From: Alloalcanivorax mobilis
Lineage (GTDB): Bacteria; Pseudomonadota; Gammaproteobacteria; Pseudomonadales; Alcanivoracaceae
Assembly: GCF_002864685.1 (NCBI RefSeq)
Contig: NZ_NMQZ01000012.1
Coordinates: 54,490 to 118,489, forward strand
Direction: 5' to 3'
Length of the DNA: 64,000 nucleotides
Both the position numbers and the translations under genes were made by a program. This document shows, in pieces, positions 33,936-42,274 of this stretch. The notes beneath the pieces are model-generated. The model was given only the letters and a program-made list of their open reading frames with translations, made no database searches and was not told the DNA's origin. Every line of letters starts with the position of its first letter. The stretch's first letter is position 1.

Positions 33936-34315
33936 ACGCCCGTGCCCTGCCCCGCTTTCACGCCTTGAAACTGGAAGACCAGGCCACCGTGGCGCGCACT
34001 TTCAGCGCCGAGGATGTACGCGAGTGGTGTGATCTGGCCGGCGTCGACGCCCCCTTCGACCAGGTCCCCGAACCGCTCATCGCCGGCTTGTTTTCCTACC
34101 TGCTGGGCGAGCATTTGCCCGGCCACGGCACCAACTACTTGAAGCAGCACATGCGCTTCGAAGAGCAAGGCCGCATCGGCGAAGCGCTCACCGCCAGCGT
34201 CACCGTCACCCATCTGCGCCCGGGCAAGGCCCTGGTCAACCTGGACACGTTGTGCACCGGGGAAGATGGCCGTGTCATCTGCGCCGGCGACGCCCTGGTC
34301 CTGTTCGAGCAATAG
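33932..34315 (+). CDS. Second hotdog/MaoC-like small protein
   Basis: 127 residues. VREWCDLAGVDAPFDQVPEPLIAGLFSYLLGEHLPGHGTNYLKQHMRF has the layout of MaoC-like domains, but the DHNPIH catalytic signature is replaced by GVDAPFDQVPEPL, so hydratase activity is doubtful. It may form a heterodimer with the preceding MaoC protein, as known for paired hotdog hydratases (inference). Starts within ATGA overlap with that gene. Confidence 0.78.
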   Translation: MNARALPRFHALKLEDQATVARTFSAEDVREWCDLAGVDAPFDQVPEPLIAGLFSYLLGEHLPGHGTNYLKQHMRFEEQGRIGEALTASVTVTHLRPGKALVNLDTLCTGEDGRVICAGDALVLFEQ

Positions 34316-34331
34316 CCCCGGAGTGAGAACA

Positions 34332-35267
34332 ATGAGTACCGTCAACCCCGGGCTACGCCCCTGGCTCGACAATCTCAATCAACTGATGGACGCCGCCCGC
34401 GCCAGCCACGCCACCGCCACCCCGGTGAACGTGCGCGAAGCGCTCGCCAACATGACCGCCGCGCTGGTCAGCGAGCGCCCGGACACCGCCTGGGTCGGCG
34501 ACGCCATGGTCGACACCGGCGCTTATCCCGTGCCGGTGCGGCTGTACGACCCGGCACCGGAGAAAGAAAAACCGGTCTGCCTGTTTTTCCATGGCGGCGG
34601 CCACATGGCCGGCAGCATTACCGTGTACGACCCGATCTGCCGCAAGCTGGCCCGCGCCAGCGGTCAACTGGTGGTATCGGTGGAATACCGCCTGGCACCG
34701 GAATGCCCCTACCCGCTGGGCCTGGAAGACTGCCTGGCGGTGGCCCGCCATATCTGGCCAACCCTGGAGCACAAACAACGCAAAGTGCGCCGCCGCCTGG
34801 CGCTGGTCGGCGATTCCGGCGGCGGCACCCTGGCCGCCTCGGTGAGCGCCCTGGCCCGCGACGACGACGCGCTGCACATCGACAAACAGGTGCTGATCTA
34901 CCCCAGCCTCGACTACGCCCTGGAACATCCCTCGATCCACGAAAACGGACGCGGCTATTTGCTCGAAGAAGAACGCATCCACTGGTACTTCGACGCCTAC
35001 TTCAAACCCGGCGACGACCGCCGCGCCGCCTCGCCCCTGCACATGGGCGTCAATGAACGCCTTCCCGAAACGCTGATGGTCACCGCCGGCTTCTGCCCCC
35101 TGCGCGACGAAGCCCTCGCCTACCTGGAGCGCCTCGACCAGGCGCGCGTCCCCAACCAGCACCTGCACCTGGACGACATGATCCACGCCTACCTCAACCT
35201 CGAAGATCTGGTACCGGAAGCCTGCGCGCAGACCTATCGGGCCATTGGCGGGTTTCTTAGGGGGTGA
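34332..35267 (+). CDS. Alpha/beta hydrolase, hormone-sensitive-lipase family
   Basis: 311-residue esterase/lipase. Oxyanion motif HGGG (87-90), nucleophile elbow GDSGGG with Ser162, and the acid and base in LRDEALAYL and DMIHAYLN near the C-terminus, as in bacterial HSL-type carboxylesterases. The ATG at 34332 lies 16 bases after the preceding stop, so it is the last gene of the acyl-CoA synthetase operon; it may release acids from esters for activation by the synthetase. Confidence 0.9.
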   Translation: MSTVNPGLRPWLDNLNQLMDAARASHATATPVNVREALANMTAALVSERPDTAWVGDAMVDTGAYPVPVRLYDPAPEKEKPVCLFFHGGGHMAGSITVYDPICRKLARASGQLVVSVEYRLAPECPYPLGLEDCLAVARHIWPTLEHKQRKVRRRLALVGDSGGGTLAASVSALARDDDALHIDKQVLIYPSLDYALEHPSIHENGRGYLLEEERIHWYFDAYFKPGDDRRAASPLHMGVNERLPETLMVTAGFCPLRDEALAYLERLDQARVPNQHLHLDDMIHAYLNLEDLVPEACAQTYRAIGGFLRG

Positions 35268-35356
35268 TCGATAGTTTTCAGTGTTCAGTGTTCAGTGGAG
35301 GGGTGATTTAACGGCAGGCAGGGAACAGCAGACCCGCGCCGGGGTTGGATTCTGGT

Positions 35357-35439
35357 GTGGGAGCGGTCCCTGACCGCGAATCGGCTTTGCCAGGCCCGCC
35401 TCGCCTTCGGCTCGGTTCGCGGTCGGGGACCGCTCCCAC
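35357..35439. repeat. REP-like palindrome, copy 1
   Basis: Begins GTGGGAGCGGTCCCTGACCG and ends with its approximate complement CGGGGACCGCTCCCAC. Same outline as Pseudomonas-type REP sequences but with a different stem sequence. Confidence 0.85.
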
Positions 35440-35516
35440 AGCGGCGCTATAGCCTGGCCAGAACAGGGAACAGGATGCAGGAAACAGTCAGGCCCGCACC
35501 CGGTTTCGATTCCGGT

Positions 35517-35599
35517 GTGGGAGCGGTCCCTGACCGCGAATCGGCTTTGCCAGGCCCGCCTCGCCTTCGGCTCGGTTCGCGATCAAGGATCGCTCCCAC
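35517..35599. repeat. REP-like palindrome, copy 2
   Basis: Nearly identical to 35357-35439 over 83 bases, same orientation, with GATCAAGGATCG in place of GGTCGGGGACCG near the 3' end. It is 160 bases downstream of copy 1. Confidence 0.85.
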
Positions 35600-35737
35600 A
35601 GCGGCTTCGTAGTTGGATTTGATTTTTTTCTGAAAACTGAACACTGAAAACTGAAAACCCAACCCCAAACCGCAAGCACGGCCTCGCCAAACCCGAGGCC
35701 TCCGCCGACCGCTTCCCCAGATCCCGAATCCCGAACC

Positions 35738-36571
35738 CTACAACAAATCATCAATCCCGTAGCAGTGCCCGGCGAGCAGATTCTGGGCGAGCAGGAAACG
35801 GTCCTGGGGGGTGGTGGCGTTCATTTCCGCCACGGTGAGGGATTCCAACAGCCAGGTGTCCCAGACATTGACGAAGCGGGCGCGGATGTCCACATCGCCG
35901 CGCAGCATGTTGGCGCCCAGCGCGGTGACGCTGAGCCGGCCGTCGTCCCGTTCGATGCGATAGCCCTGGTTGGGGTAGCCCACTTCCAGGCAAGAGAGAA
36001 AATCCTTCATGCTGCGTTGCGAGGGTTGGCCCACGGCGTAGGCCAGGGGTTGATCGGGGACGTCACTGAGCAAAGCGCGAATGTTCGCGTCGTCGAGGCG
36101 TTCGCGCAGCACCGTCAGCGCCTTGTGATCGGCGGCCCGGCTGCGCGCTTGTGCTTCGCGGCGCTGGTTTTCCATGTCCTCCTGGATGCGGCGCCGTTCG
36201 GCGGCGGCGCGTGCCCGTTGCGCGGCGATGGCCTGCTGGTCGCGGTAGGCCTGGTCCACCAAGGCGTCGAGCTGTCGCTCGCGGCGCAGCGCCTGGGCCG
36301 TGTCAATGCGCCGCTGGCAGCCGGGTAACGCGGTGTCATTCAACCAGTGACGGGACACATAAGCACCGCGCCGCCGTGCCTCGGCCAGCTCGGCGCATTC
36401 GCCGCGCAGCGCACCCAATTCCTTGATCGACGGGTAATCCAGCCCGGCCACCGAGTCCGGCGCCTTAACCCGCCCCACCCAGCCAGCACTGGTCTCGCCC
36501 AGGCTGGCGCAGCCGGACAACAGCAACGGGCAGACCAGGGCGGCGAAGATAAACGGCGGGATACGGGGCAT
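35738..36571 (-). CDS. Predicted lipoprotein with coiled-coil region
   Basis: 277 residues. Signal peptide MPRIPPFIFAALVCPLLLSG with lipobox LLSGC, so lipidated Cys21; Ala22 and Ser23 after the Cys do not give inner-membrane retention, so outer-membrane location is likely. A Glu/Arg/Ala-rich helical stretch (about 95-160, QAIAAQRARAAAERRRIQEDMENQRREAQARS in part) predicts a coiled coil. The rest is not recognised. Not obviously in an operon; fumarase lies upstream on the same strand beyond a heptamer element. Confidence 0.82.
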   Translation of the reverse strand: MPRIPPFIFAALVCPLLLSGCASLGETSAGWVGRVKAPDSVAGLDYPSIKELGALRGECAELAEARRRGAYVSRHWLNDTALPGCQRRIDTAQALRRERQLDALVDQAYRDQQAIAAQRARAAAERRRIQEDMENQRREAQARSRAADHKALTVLRERLDDANIRALLSDVPDQPLAYAVGQPSQRSMKDFLSCLEVGYPNQGYRIERDDGRLSVTALGANMLRGDVDIRARFVNVWDTWLLESLTVAEMNATTPQDRFLLAQNLLAGHCYGIDDLL

Positions 36572-36590
36572 GGAAACGGGGGGTTCTCCG

Positions 36591-36658
36591 GTTTTCAGTT
36601 TTCAGTTTTCAGTTTTCAGTTTTCAGTGACTGAACACCGAAAACTGAACACTGAACAC
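36591..36658. repeat. Spacerless TTTTCAG heptamer palindrome
   Basis: Five TTTTCAG units (36591-36627) run directly into CTGAACA/CTGAAAA units (36630-36658), so the arms meet with almost no spacer. It fills the gap between the lipoprotein start and the fumarase stop. Confidence 0.9.
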
Positions 36659-36663
36659 TTTAT

Positions 36664-38172
36664 CTACGCTCTTGTCGCGGCGATCTTTTCTTTCCAGATC
36701 ACCGGGCCGGTTTTGTGCACGGATTCGCCGTTGGAATCCACCGCCACGGTCACCGGCATGTCTTCCACTTCGAATTCGTAGATCGCTTCCATGCCCAGAT
36801 CCTCGAAGGCGGCGACGCGGGATTTGCGGATCGCCTTGGACACCAGGTAGGCGGCGCCGCCCACGGCCATCAGGTAGACCGCCTTGTTGTCCTTGATCGC
36901 CTCGATGGCGGTGTCGCCGCGCTCGGCCTTGCCGACCATGCCGATCAGACCGGTCTTTTCCAGCATGGTGCGGGTGAACTTGTCCATGCGCGTGGCGGTG
37001 GTGGGGCCCGCCGGGCCCACCACTTCGTCGCCCACCGGATCCACCGGGCCGACGTAATAGATAAAGCGGTTGGTGAAGTCCACCGGCAGTTCCTCGCCTT
37101 TGGAAATCATGTCCACCATGCGTTTATGCGCCGCGTCACGACCGGTGAGCAGCTTGCCGGACAACAGAATGGTGTCGCCGGGCTGCCAGGTCTGCACCTC
37201 TTCCGGGGTCACCGTGTCCAGATTGACGCGCTTGGCGCCCTCGTCGTTGCCCCAGGCAATGTCCGGCCACTCTTCCAGATCCGGCGCTTTCAGATCCGCC
37301 GGGCCGCTGCCGTCGAGAATAAAGTGGGCGTGGCGGGTGGCGGCGCAGTTGGGGATGATCGCCACCGGCTTGTTGGCCGCGTGGGTGGGATAATCCGCCA
37401 CCTTCACATCCAGCACCGTGGTCAGGCCACCCAGGCCCTGGGCGCCGATGCCCAGGGCGTTGACCTTCTCGAACAGCTCCAGGCGCAGTTCCTCGGCGCG
37501 GGTTTGCGCGCCCCGGGCCTGCAACTCGTGGATGTCGATGGGGTCCATCAGCGCTTCCTTGGCGATCAGCATGGCCTTCTCGGCGGTGCCGCCGATGCCA
37601 ATGCCGAGCATGCCCGGCGGGCACCAGCCGGCGCCCATTTTCGGAATCTGTTCCAGCACCCAGTCGACCACGGAATCGGACGGGTTGAGCATGGCGAACT
37701 TGGATTTCGCCTCCGAGCCGCCGCCCTTGGCCGCCACGTCGATTTCCAGGGTGTCGCCGGGCACGATGGAGTAATTGATCACCGCCGGCGTGTTGTCCTT
37801 GGTGTTGGCGCGCTTGCCGTCCGGGTCCGCCAGCACCGAGGCGCGCAGCACGTTGTCCGGGTGGTTGTAGGCCCGGCGCACGCCTTCGTTGATCATGTCG
37901 TCCAGGCTCATGTCGCCTTCAAAGGTCACGTTCATGCCGACCTTGGCGAACACGGTGACAATGCCGGTGTCCTGGCAGATCGGCCGGTGGCCCATGGCCG
38001 CCATGCGCGAATTCACCAGAATCTGTGCCATCGCGTCCTTGGCCGCTTTGCTCTCTTCCTTTTCGTAGGCTTCCTTCACCGCGCGGATGAAATCCACCGG
38101 GTGGTAGTAAGAGATGTACTGAAGCGCATCGGCCACGCTCTGGATCAGATCGTCCTGGCGGATCACCGTCAT
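36664..38172 (-). CDS. fumA: Fumarate hydratase class I (iron-sulfur)
   Basis: Interconverts fumarate and malate with an oxygen-labile 4Fe-4S cluster; 502 residues. Cluster cysteines are in RPICQDTG (Cys66), GAGWCPPGMLGIGIGG (about 180) and IIPNCAATRHAHF (about 275). The ATG at 38170-38172 has SD AGGAG. The open frame extends upstream only through GACGC repeats, which are not coding. The symbol stands for class I fumarase in general; fumB-type naming is equally possible. Confidence 0.94.
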   Translation of the reverse strand: MTVIRQDDLIQSVADALQYISYYHPVDFIRAVKEAYEKEESKAAKDAMAQILVNSRMAAMGHRPICQDTGIVTVFAKVGMNVTFEGDMSLDDMINEGVRRAYNHPDNVLRASVLADPDGKRANTKDNTPAVINYSIVPGDTLEIDVAAKGGGSEAKSKFAMLNPSDSVVDWVLEQIPKMGAGWCPPGMLGIGIGGTAEKAMLIAKEALMDPIDIHELQARGAQTRAEELRLELFEKVNALGIGAQGLGGLTTVLDVKVADYPTHAANKPVAIIPNCAATRHAHFILDGSGPADLKAPDLEEWPDIAWGNDEGAKRVNLDTVTPEEVQTWQPGDTILLSGKLLTGRDAAHKRMVDMISKGEELPVDFTNRFIYYVGPVDPVGDEVVGPAGPTTATRMDKFTRTMLEKTGLIGMVGKAERGDTAIEAIKDNKAVYLMAVGGAAYLVSKAIRKSRVAAFEDLGMEAIYEFEVEDMPVTVAVDSNGESVHKTGPVIWKEKIAATRA

Positions 38173-38236
38173 CGGGGCTACTCCTGACTGCTGGGATTCG
38201 GGGCGCGCATTATAGCGGACCGTTGGGGTTTGGGCA

Positions 38237-38408
38237 CGCTGGATGCTGGACGCCAGACGCCGGACGCTGGACGCTAAACCCGGAACGGTGATGAAGGGTG
38301 TGTTTCCTGGAGGGTCGGGCGCGTCAGTAAACACACCCTTGCTGCCAGTCAAGGGTTTTAGCGTCCGGCGTCCGGCGTCCGGCGTCCGGCGTCCGGCGTC
38401 CAGCGTCA
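38237..38408. repeat. GACGC heptamer element, left of the HepT/MntA genes
   Basis: Left arm 38237-38280 (GGACGCC/GGACGCT units ending ACGCTAAACCC) and right arm 38355-38408 (GGGTTTTAGCGTCC then six GGCGTCC units). The spacer 38293-38350 is nearly identical in reverse complement to 39418-39475 (about 55 of 58 bases). Confidence 0.92.
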
Positions 38409-38445
38409 GAGCGATCTCCACCCCGGTGACTCTATCGCGGGGACG

Positions 38446-38970
38446 TCAGTCGAAAAGCTGGTCAAACTCCGTGGAGAAGTCGCCGCTGGCAGGATGAATA
38501 TCCAGGTCCATCGCAACGCGACCAATAAGATTCCGAGCCGTCCGGAGAAGCAAACCGGTTAAGGATTCCAGAGCATTGAAATGCTCCGCGATGGCGTCGT
38601 AGTTGGTTTCGTAGTCATGAGCCGCCATATTGCGAGCCATTCGGCTTTGCTGCCAGTACTCGGCCGATTCCAGCACACCCAGTTTCTCGAAAAACGCCAG
38701 AACCTTGAGAAAACTGTCCGGCGCTTCGCTCATTAGCAAAGCCGTGTGGCGCATGGCGACGGCCAACGTATCCTGAAGTTTCGCGAAGCGTTCATTGATC
38801 GCGGCCAGCGTCTCGAAGAGTTCCGTGTCCTTGCGTTTGCGCGCTAACGTTGCCCCATCCAGCGGCCAATCAATTTTTTGTTCGGAATGATCCAGAAAAT
38901 AGGCGCAACGCTGTAGCGCTTCGAGTAACTGCGCAAGGTGACGACGCTCTTCTGCCAGGGCATCCGCCAT
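38446..38970 (-). CDS. hepT: HEPN-domain toxin HepT-like
   Basis: 174-residue all-helical HEPN protein. The RNase/AMPylation motif R-X4-H-X-Y is present as RNMAAHDY (Arg113, His118, Tyr120), the form in which the antitoxin adds AMP to the Tyr in the Shewanella system. An extra helical segment at 25-60 makes it longer than typical HepT (about 135). Its ATG overlaps the mntA stop by one base (TGATG), so antitoxin is translated first and toxin is coupled. Confidence 0.85.
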   Translation of the reverse strand: MADALAEERRHLAQLLEALQRCAYFLDHSEQKIDWPLDGATLARKRKDTELFETLAAINERFAKLQDTLAVAMRHTALLMSEAPDSFLKVLAFFEKLGVLESAEYWQQSRMARNMAAHDYETNYDAIAEHFNALESLTGLLLRTARNLIGRVAMDLDIHPASGDFSTEFDQLFD

Positions 38971-39284
38971 CAGAAGGCCTCCGGCAAGCGTCTGGCACGG
39001 GCTTTCGCCAACGCCTGAAACGAACTGAGCGCCTTGCCCCGCTCAGTAATAACCAGGTCCACCGGCAGAGCCAAGGCTCTTTCCAATTCAATTTTCAGCG
39101 CCGCGCGCTGTAATAGCGGAACAGCGACTTCCGATTCGATCAGCAAATCCAAATCACCGCCCCGCTTCGTGTCGTCGATCCGGGAACCAAACACGGACAC
39201 ATCCACCGTGTTGCCAAGCCGCGCTTGGACAATCCGTTGGATCTGTCGCTGCTGTTCTTCGGTCAGACGCATGGTCGGGCTCAT
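38970..39284 (-). CDS. mntA: MNT-domain nucleotidyltransferase antitoxin MntA-like
   Basis: 104-residue minimal nucleotidyltransferase. The catalytic motif GS-X9-DXD is intact (Gly33, Ser34, Asp44, Asp46), in FGSRIDDTKRGGDLDLLIE, followed by the third-acid strand LPVDLVI. In known MNT-HEPN pairs this enzyme AMPylates and so silences the HEPN toxin. A start four codons later (MRLTEE) is possible. The pair is enclosed by two inverted GACGC elements. Confidence 0.87.
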   Translation of the reverse strand: MSPTMRLTEEQQRQIQRIVQARLGNTVDVSVFGSRIDDTKRGGDLDLLIESEVAVPLLQRAALKIELERALALPVDLVITERGKALSSFQALAKARARRLPEAF

Positions 39285-39320
39285 TAACTATGATTTCAAA
39301 GAGTAAAATAGAACCATTGA

Positions 39321-39380
39321 TCAGTCGAGAATGAAACCCAGGCGGCGGGCCTTGAGCACCGCCTGGGTGCGGTTGTCGCA
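39321..39380 (-). pseudogene. C-terminal remnant of a LuxR-type regulator
   Basis: On the minus strand, 39380-39321 reads CDNRTQAVLKARRLGFILD then TGA. This is the last helix of a LuxR/NarL HTH domain (compare the common xxNRTQAVxKARxLG ending). Upstream the frame runs into GACGC heptamers and the rest of the gene is missing. Nothing suggests it is expressed. Confidence 0.65.
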
Positions 39381-39511
39381 CGACGCTGGACGCTGGACGC
39401 CGGACGCTAAAACCCGCGACTGGCAGCATGGGTGTGTTTACTGACGCGCCCGACCCTCCAGGAAACACGCCATTCATCCCCGTCCCGGGTTTAGCGTCCA
39501 GCGTCCAGCGC
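39381..39511. repeat. GACGC heptamer element, right of the HepT/MntA genes
   Basis: Left arm 39381-39414 (GACGCTGGACGCTGG... ending ACGCTAAAACCC) and a short right arm 39488-39511 (GGGTTTAGCGTCCAGCGTCC). The spacer is the inverted near-copy of that at 38293-38350. It ends 8 bases before the stop of the next gene. Confidence 0.92.
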
Positions 39512-39518
39512 CCCCCCC

Positions 39519-40415
39519 TCAAACGCTCGAGCACTCCCCCCGCTTGAGGTGCGCCACCAGCCGCTCACCCACCGTTTCCGGGCGCTCCAGGTGCAGAAAG
39601 TGGCCGGTGCCTTCAATGCGTTCCAGCCACAGCCCGGCGGGGAAATCCTTGTGGTTGACGGCGTGGTCGAGCAGGCGCGGGCTCATGCAGCCATCGTTTT
39701 CGCCCATCAACACCTGGGTGGGCACCTGAATGTTCCCAGCCAGCCAGCCCCGGGCTTCGCGTTGCTCGCGCCGCCACAGGCGCGGCATATGGCGATACCA
39801 GCTCAGCGCGGCGGGCAGCACACCCGGCTCGCGCAGGGTGTGCTTGGCATTCTCCAGCGCCAGCCCCGGTTCCCAGCCCGGCGACCAGCGCCGCCACAGG
39901 GTTTCCACCCCTTGCAGATCATTGCGCGACAGCCAGGTTTCCGGGGCCAGCGGCAGTTGGAAAAACGACATGTAGGCGCTCAGCCGCGCTTGCTCGGGCA
40001 CCTTCAGCAGCGCCTGGGGCAGCCTCTTCAGCGGCGGAATCGCCAGCGCGCTGAAACTGCAGAAGCTGTCCGGGTAGCGGGCACAGGCCAGATAGCCCAC
40101 CACCGCCCCCCAGTCGTGGCCGATCAGATGCACCCGGCCACCGAGCTGGTTGGCGAACACCAGCAGATCTTCCACCGCCGCGGACAATGAGTAATTGCCG
40201 CCGCCGGGCTGACAACCGGGCGCATAGCCGCGCAGGGCCGGTGCCACCGCGGTGTAACCGGCGTCGGCGAGCAGGTTCATTTGCACCGCCCAGTTCTCCC
40301 AGGTGTCCGGGAAGCCGTGCAGCAGAATCACCGGCTCGCCATCGCCGGCGAGCAGCGCCGGGAAACGCAGATGCCCGTTGAGCAGTTCGACCTGCTTCAT
40401 GGTTGGGCGCTCCAT
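39519..40415 (-). CDS. Alpha/beta hydrolase (epoxide hydrolase/dehalogenase-like)
   Basis: 298 residues. The HGFPDTWENW oxyanion segment (34-43) and nucleophile motif GHDWGA with Asp101 instead of Ser point to the epoxide hydrolase/haloalkane dehalogenase branch, where Asp attacks the substrate. Further residues are GENDG (acid) and GTGHFLHLE (His base). Two ATGs five codons apart (40413-40415 and 40398-40400) both have GGAG upstream; I chose the longer. Reaction type is inferred from the Asp; a substrate cannot be named. Confidence 0.87.
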   Translation of the reverse strand: MERPTMKQVELLNGHLRFPALLAGDGEPVILLHGFPDTWENWAVQMNLLADAGYTAVAPALRGYAPGCQPGGGNYSLSAAVEDLLVFANQLGGRVHLIGHDWGAVVGYLACARYPDSFCSFSALAIPPLKRLPQALLKVPEQARLSAYMSFFQLPLAPETWLSRNDLQGVETLWRRWSPGWEPGLALENAKHTLREPGVLPAALSWYRHMPRLWRREQREARGWLAGNIQVPTQVLMGENDGCMSPRLLDHAVNHKDFPAGLWLERIEGTGHFLHLERPETVGERLVAHLKRGECSSV

Positions 40416-40452
40416 GACACAACACTCCGTGTCCGATGATCGCAGCAAGGGT

Positions 40453-40728
40453 TCATTGAATGACCTCGAAATCGGTGAATCCGCGCGGGGCGCGTTGGTT
40501 GACGATCAGTTCTTCCACCCGGGCCCGGCGCGGGCCCTGGCGCATCCATTTCAGCAACGCGGTGACCGCCTCTTCCTCGCCTTCCAGCCACGCCTGCACG
40601 CCACCGTCAGAGAGATTGCGCACCTCGCCGGCCACCGCCAGCAGCCGGGCCTGCTCACGGGTACTGGCGCGATAATACACGCCTTGCACATGGCCAAGCA
40701 CCCGCACCTCTCTGGCAATCGTGCTCAT
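40453..40728 (-). CDS. acyP: Acylphosphatase
   Basis: 91 residues, a complete acylphosphatase. The signature GHVQGVYYRAST (12-23) with catalytic Arg20, and Asn38 in GEVRNLSDG, are present, and GPRRARVEE is the typical later block. Hydrolyses acyl phosphates in the cytoplasm. Its ATG overlaps the end of the yihY gene by four bases, so it is translated with it. Confidence 0.96.
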   Translation of the reverse strand: MSTIAREVRVLGHVQGVYYRASTREQARLLAVAGEVRNLSDGGVQAWLEGEEEAVTALLKWMRQGPRRARVEELIVNQRAPRGFTDFEVIQ

Positions 40729-42197
40729 CGGGATTCCTCCTTTTGGTCCGGGCGGTTCGCGGCCGGGCGCGGGTTCGCCTGCCCCTGCTTCGCCGGGTTG
40801 TTGGCCGGTGGCGCGTCCCGGCTCTCCTCTCGGTTTTCCTCTCGGCTTTCCTCTTGGCTCTCATCCGGTTTCGCCGCCACCGGTTGCGCGGTCCCGTCTT
40901 CGCCGTGCTCGGGCGGGCTTTCCGGTATCGGCACCGTCTGTTCCTGAAACAGGCTTTCCAGATCCAGGTTGAGCGGCCGGTGCAGCCCCTGGCGGGCCAG
41001 GTCACAGCGGCTTTTCAGCTCGTGTTCCCAACTGTGTTTGCCGGCGCCGTGCACACTCAACTGCTGCTCCACCGGCCAGGGCATCATCGCCACCAACTGA
41101 CCCAGGGTGATGCCGCGCAGGTCACGCACCAGCACATAGCCACCGTCGTCGGTGCGGCGGATCAGTTTGCTGTCCTGCAACAGATTACGGAACTCATCCC
41201 AGTGGGTGACACCGGATTCGCGCAATACCCGCCGCACCTGGTGACCGTTAAGCACCTTGCCCTGGCGCTGGCGTGTCCAGAACACATGCAACAGCCGCAT
41301 CATTGCCTGCAGGCGTGGCACCCGGCGGCGATGTTCCTCGAACACCACCAGCGCGCGCACCAGCTCGGCGCCCAGCAGCACCAGAATCCAGGAGATATAC
41401 ACCCACAGCAGGAACACCGGCACCGCCGCGAAGGCGCCATACACCACCTGATAGCTGGGCGCGTGCTTGATGAACTGGGCGAAGCCGGTCTTCGCCAATT
41501 CAAACAACAACGCCGCCACCGCCGCGCCCAGCAGGCCCTGACGAAACGGCACCGAGGTATTGGGCACCACGGTATAGAGCAGTGTCAGCATGGTCAGGGT
41601 AAGCAGAAACGGCAACAACGAGAGCCAGAAACGCACGCCGCCCAAATACGCCACCGTATCGTTGACCAGCGACAGCGAAGTCAAATAGGAAGAGATCCCC
41701 AAGCCGACGCCGAGCAGCATCGGCCCCAGCGACAACAGCGCCCAATACATGAGCATGCTGGTCAGGCCCTTGCGCGGCTCCCTGACTTTCCAGATGCGGT
41801 TCAGCGTTTGCTCCACGGTGCGCAGCATCAACACCGAGGTCACCACCAGGAACACCACGCCCACGCCGGTCAGCTTGGTGGCCTGGCGGGAAAACTCGCT
41901 CAAGTGCTCAAGCACCTGGTTGCCGGCGGTGGGCACCAGATACTCGAACGCCCAGTGCTGAATCACCATGCCCCGGTCACTGAGTTCGGGGATCGCGGCG
42001 ATCACCGCGAACATCACCGTCATGATCGGTACGATGGCGAACAGCGTGGTGTAAGTCAGAGCGGCGGCACTGGACTGACAGCCGTCGTCCACGAACTGAC
42101 GCCCCAGCAGGCGCAGAAAGGCCCACACCGACGCGGCGCGGGCGCGGAACGGGATCACCGGTTCCTGATTGTCTTCGTGTTCGTCGCTCACTCTCAT
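40725..42197 (-). CDS. YihY/virulence factor BrkB family membrane protein
   Basis: 490 residues. Six predicted TM helices in the first 290 residues with the family blocks QSSAAALTYTTLFAIVPIM and VVYGAFAAVPVFLLWVYISW. The cytoplasmic part (about 295-430) looks winged-helix-like (SGVTHWDEFRNLLQDSKLI). The last 60 residues are low-complexity and charged, with a repeated EESREEN motif and PANNP/PRPAANRP. Function of the family is unsettled; the old RNase BN name is not supported. Confidence 0.9.
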   Translation of the reverse strand: MRVSDEHEDNQEPVIPFRARAASVWAFLRLLGRQFVDDGCQSSAAALTYTTLFAIVPIMTVMFAVIAAIPELSDRGMVIQHWAFEYLVPTAGNQVLEHLSEFSRQATKLTGVGVVFLVVTSVLMLRTVEQTLNRIWKVREPRKGLTSMLMYWALLSLGPMLLGVGLGISSYLTSLSLVNDTVAYLGGVRFWLSLLPFLLTLTMLTLLYTVVPNTSVPFRQGLLGAAVAALLFELAKTGFAQFIKHAPSYQVVYGAFAAVPVFLLWVYISWILVLLGAELVRALVVFEEHRRRVPRLQAMMRLLHVFWTRQRQGKVLNGHQVRRVLRESGVTHWDEFRNLLQDSKLIRRTDDGGYVLVRDLRGITLGQLVAMMPWPVEQQLSVHGAGKHSWEHELKSRCDLARQGLHRPLNLDLESLFQEQTVPIPESPPEHGEDGTAQPVAAKPDESQEESREENREESRDAPPANNPAKQGQANPRPAANRPDQKEESR

Positions 42198-42274
42198 TTT
42201 TCCTCGAGCCGCGGGTGATTTTTCAAGCCGCTGCCGTACAATGCGTGAACCTTCGCATCGATAACAGTTACGTT

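Larger units (their letters stand above)
35273..35659. repeat. Composite element: TTCAG heptamer arms around two REP palindromes
   Basis: Outer arms TTTTCAG/TGTTCAG (35274-35297) and CTGAAAA/CTGAACA (35629-35659) are inverted. Between them are two identical 83-base REP-like palindromes. This accounts for nearly all of the 470-base gap between the lipase and lipoprotein genes; no gene was seen. Confidence 0.88.

Noticed and set aside
40725..42197. Ribonuclease BN
   Set aside because: The old name for YihY-type proteins is not supported; no RNase motif is visible.
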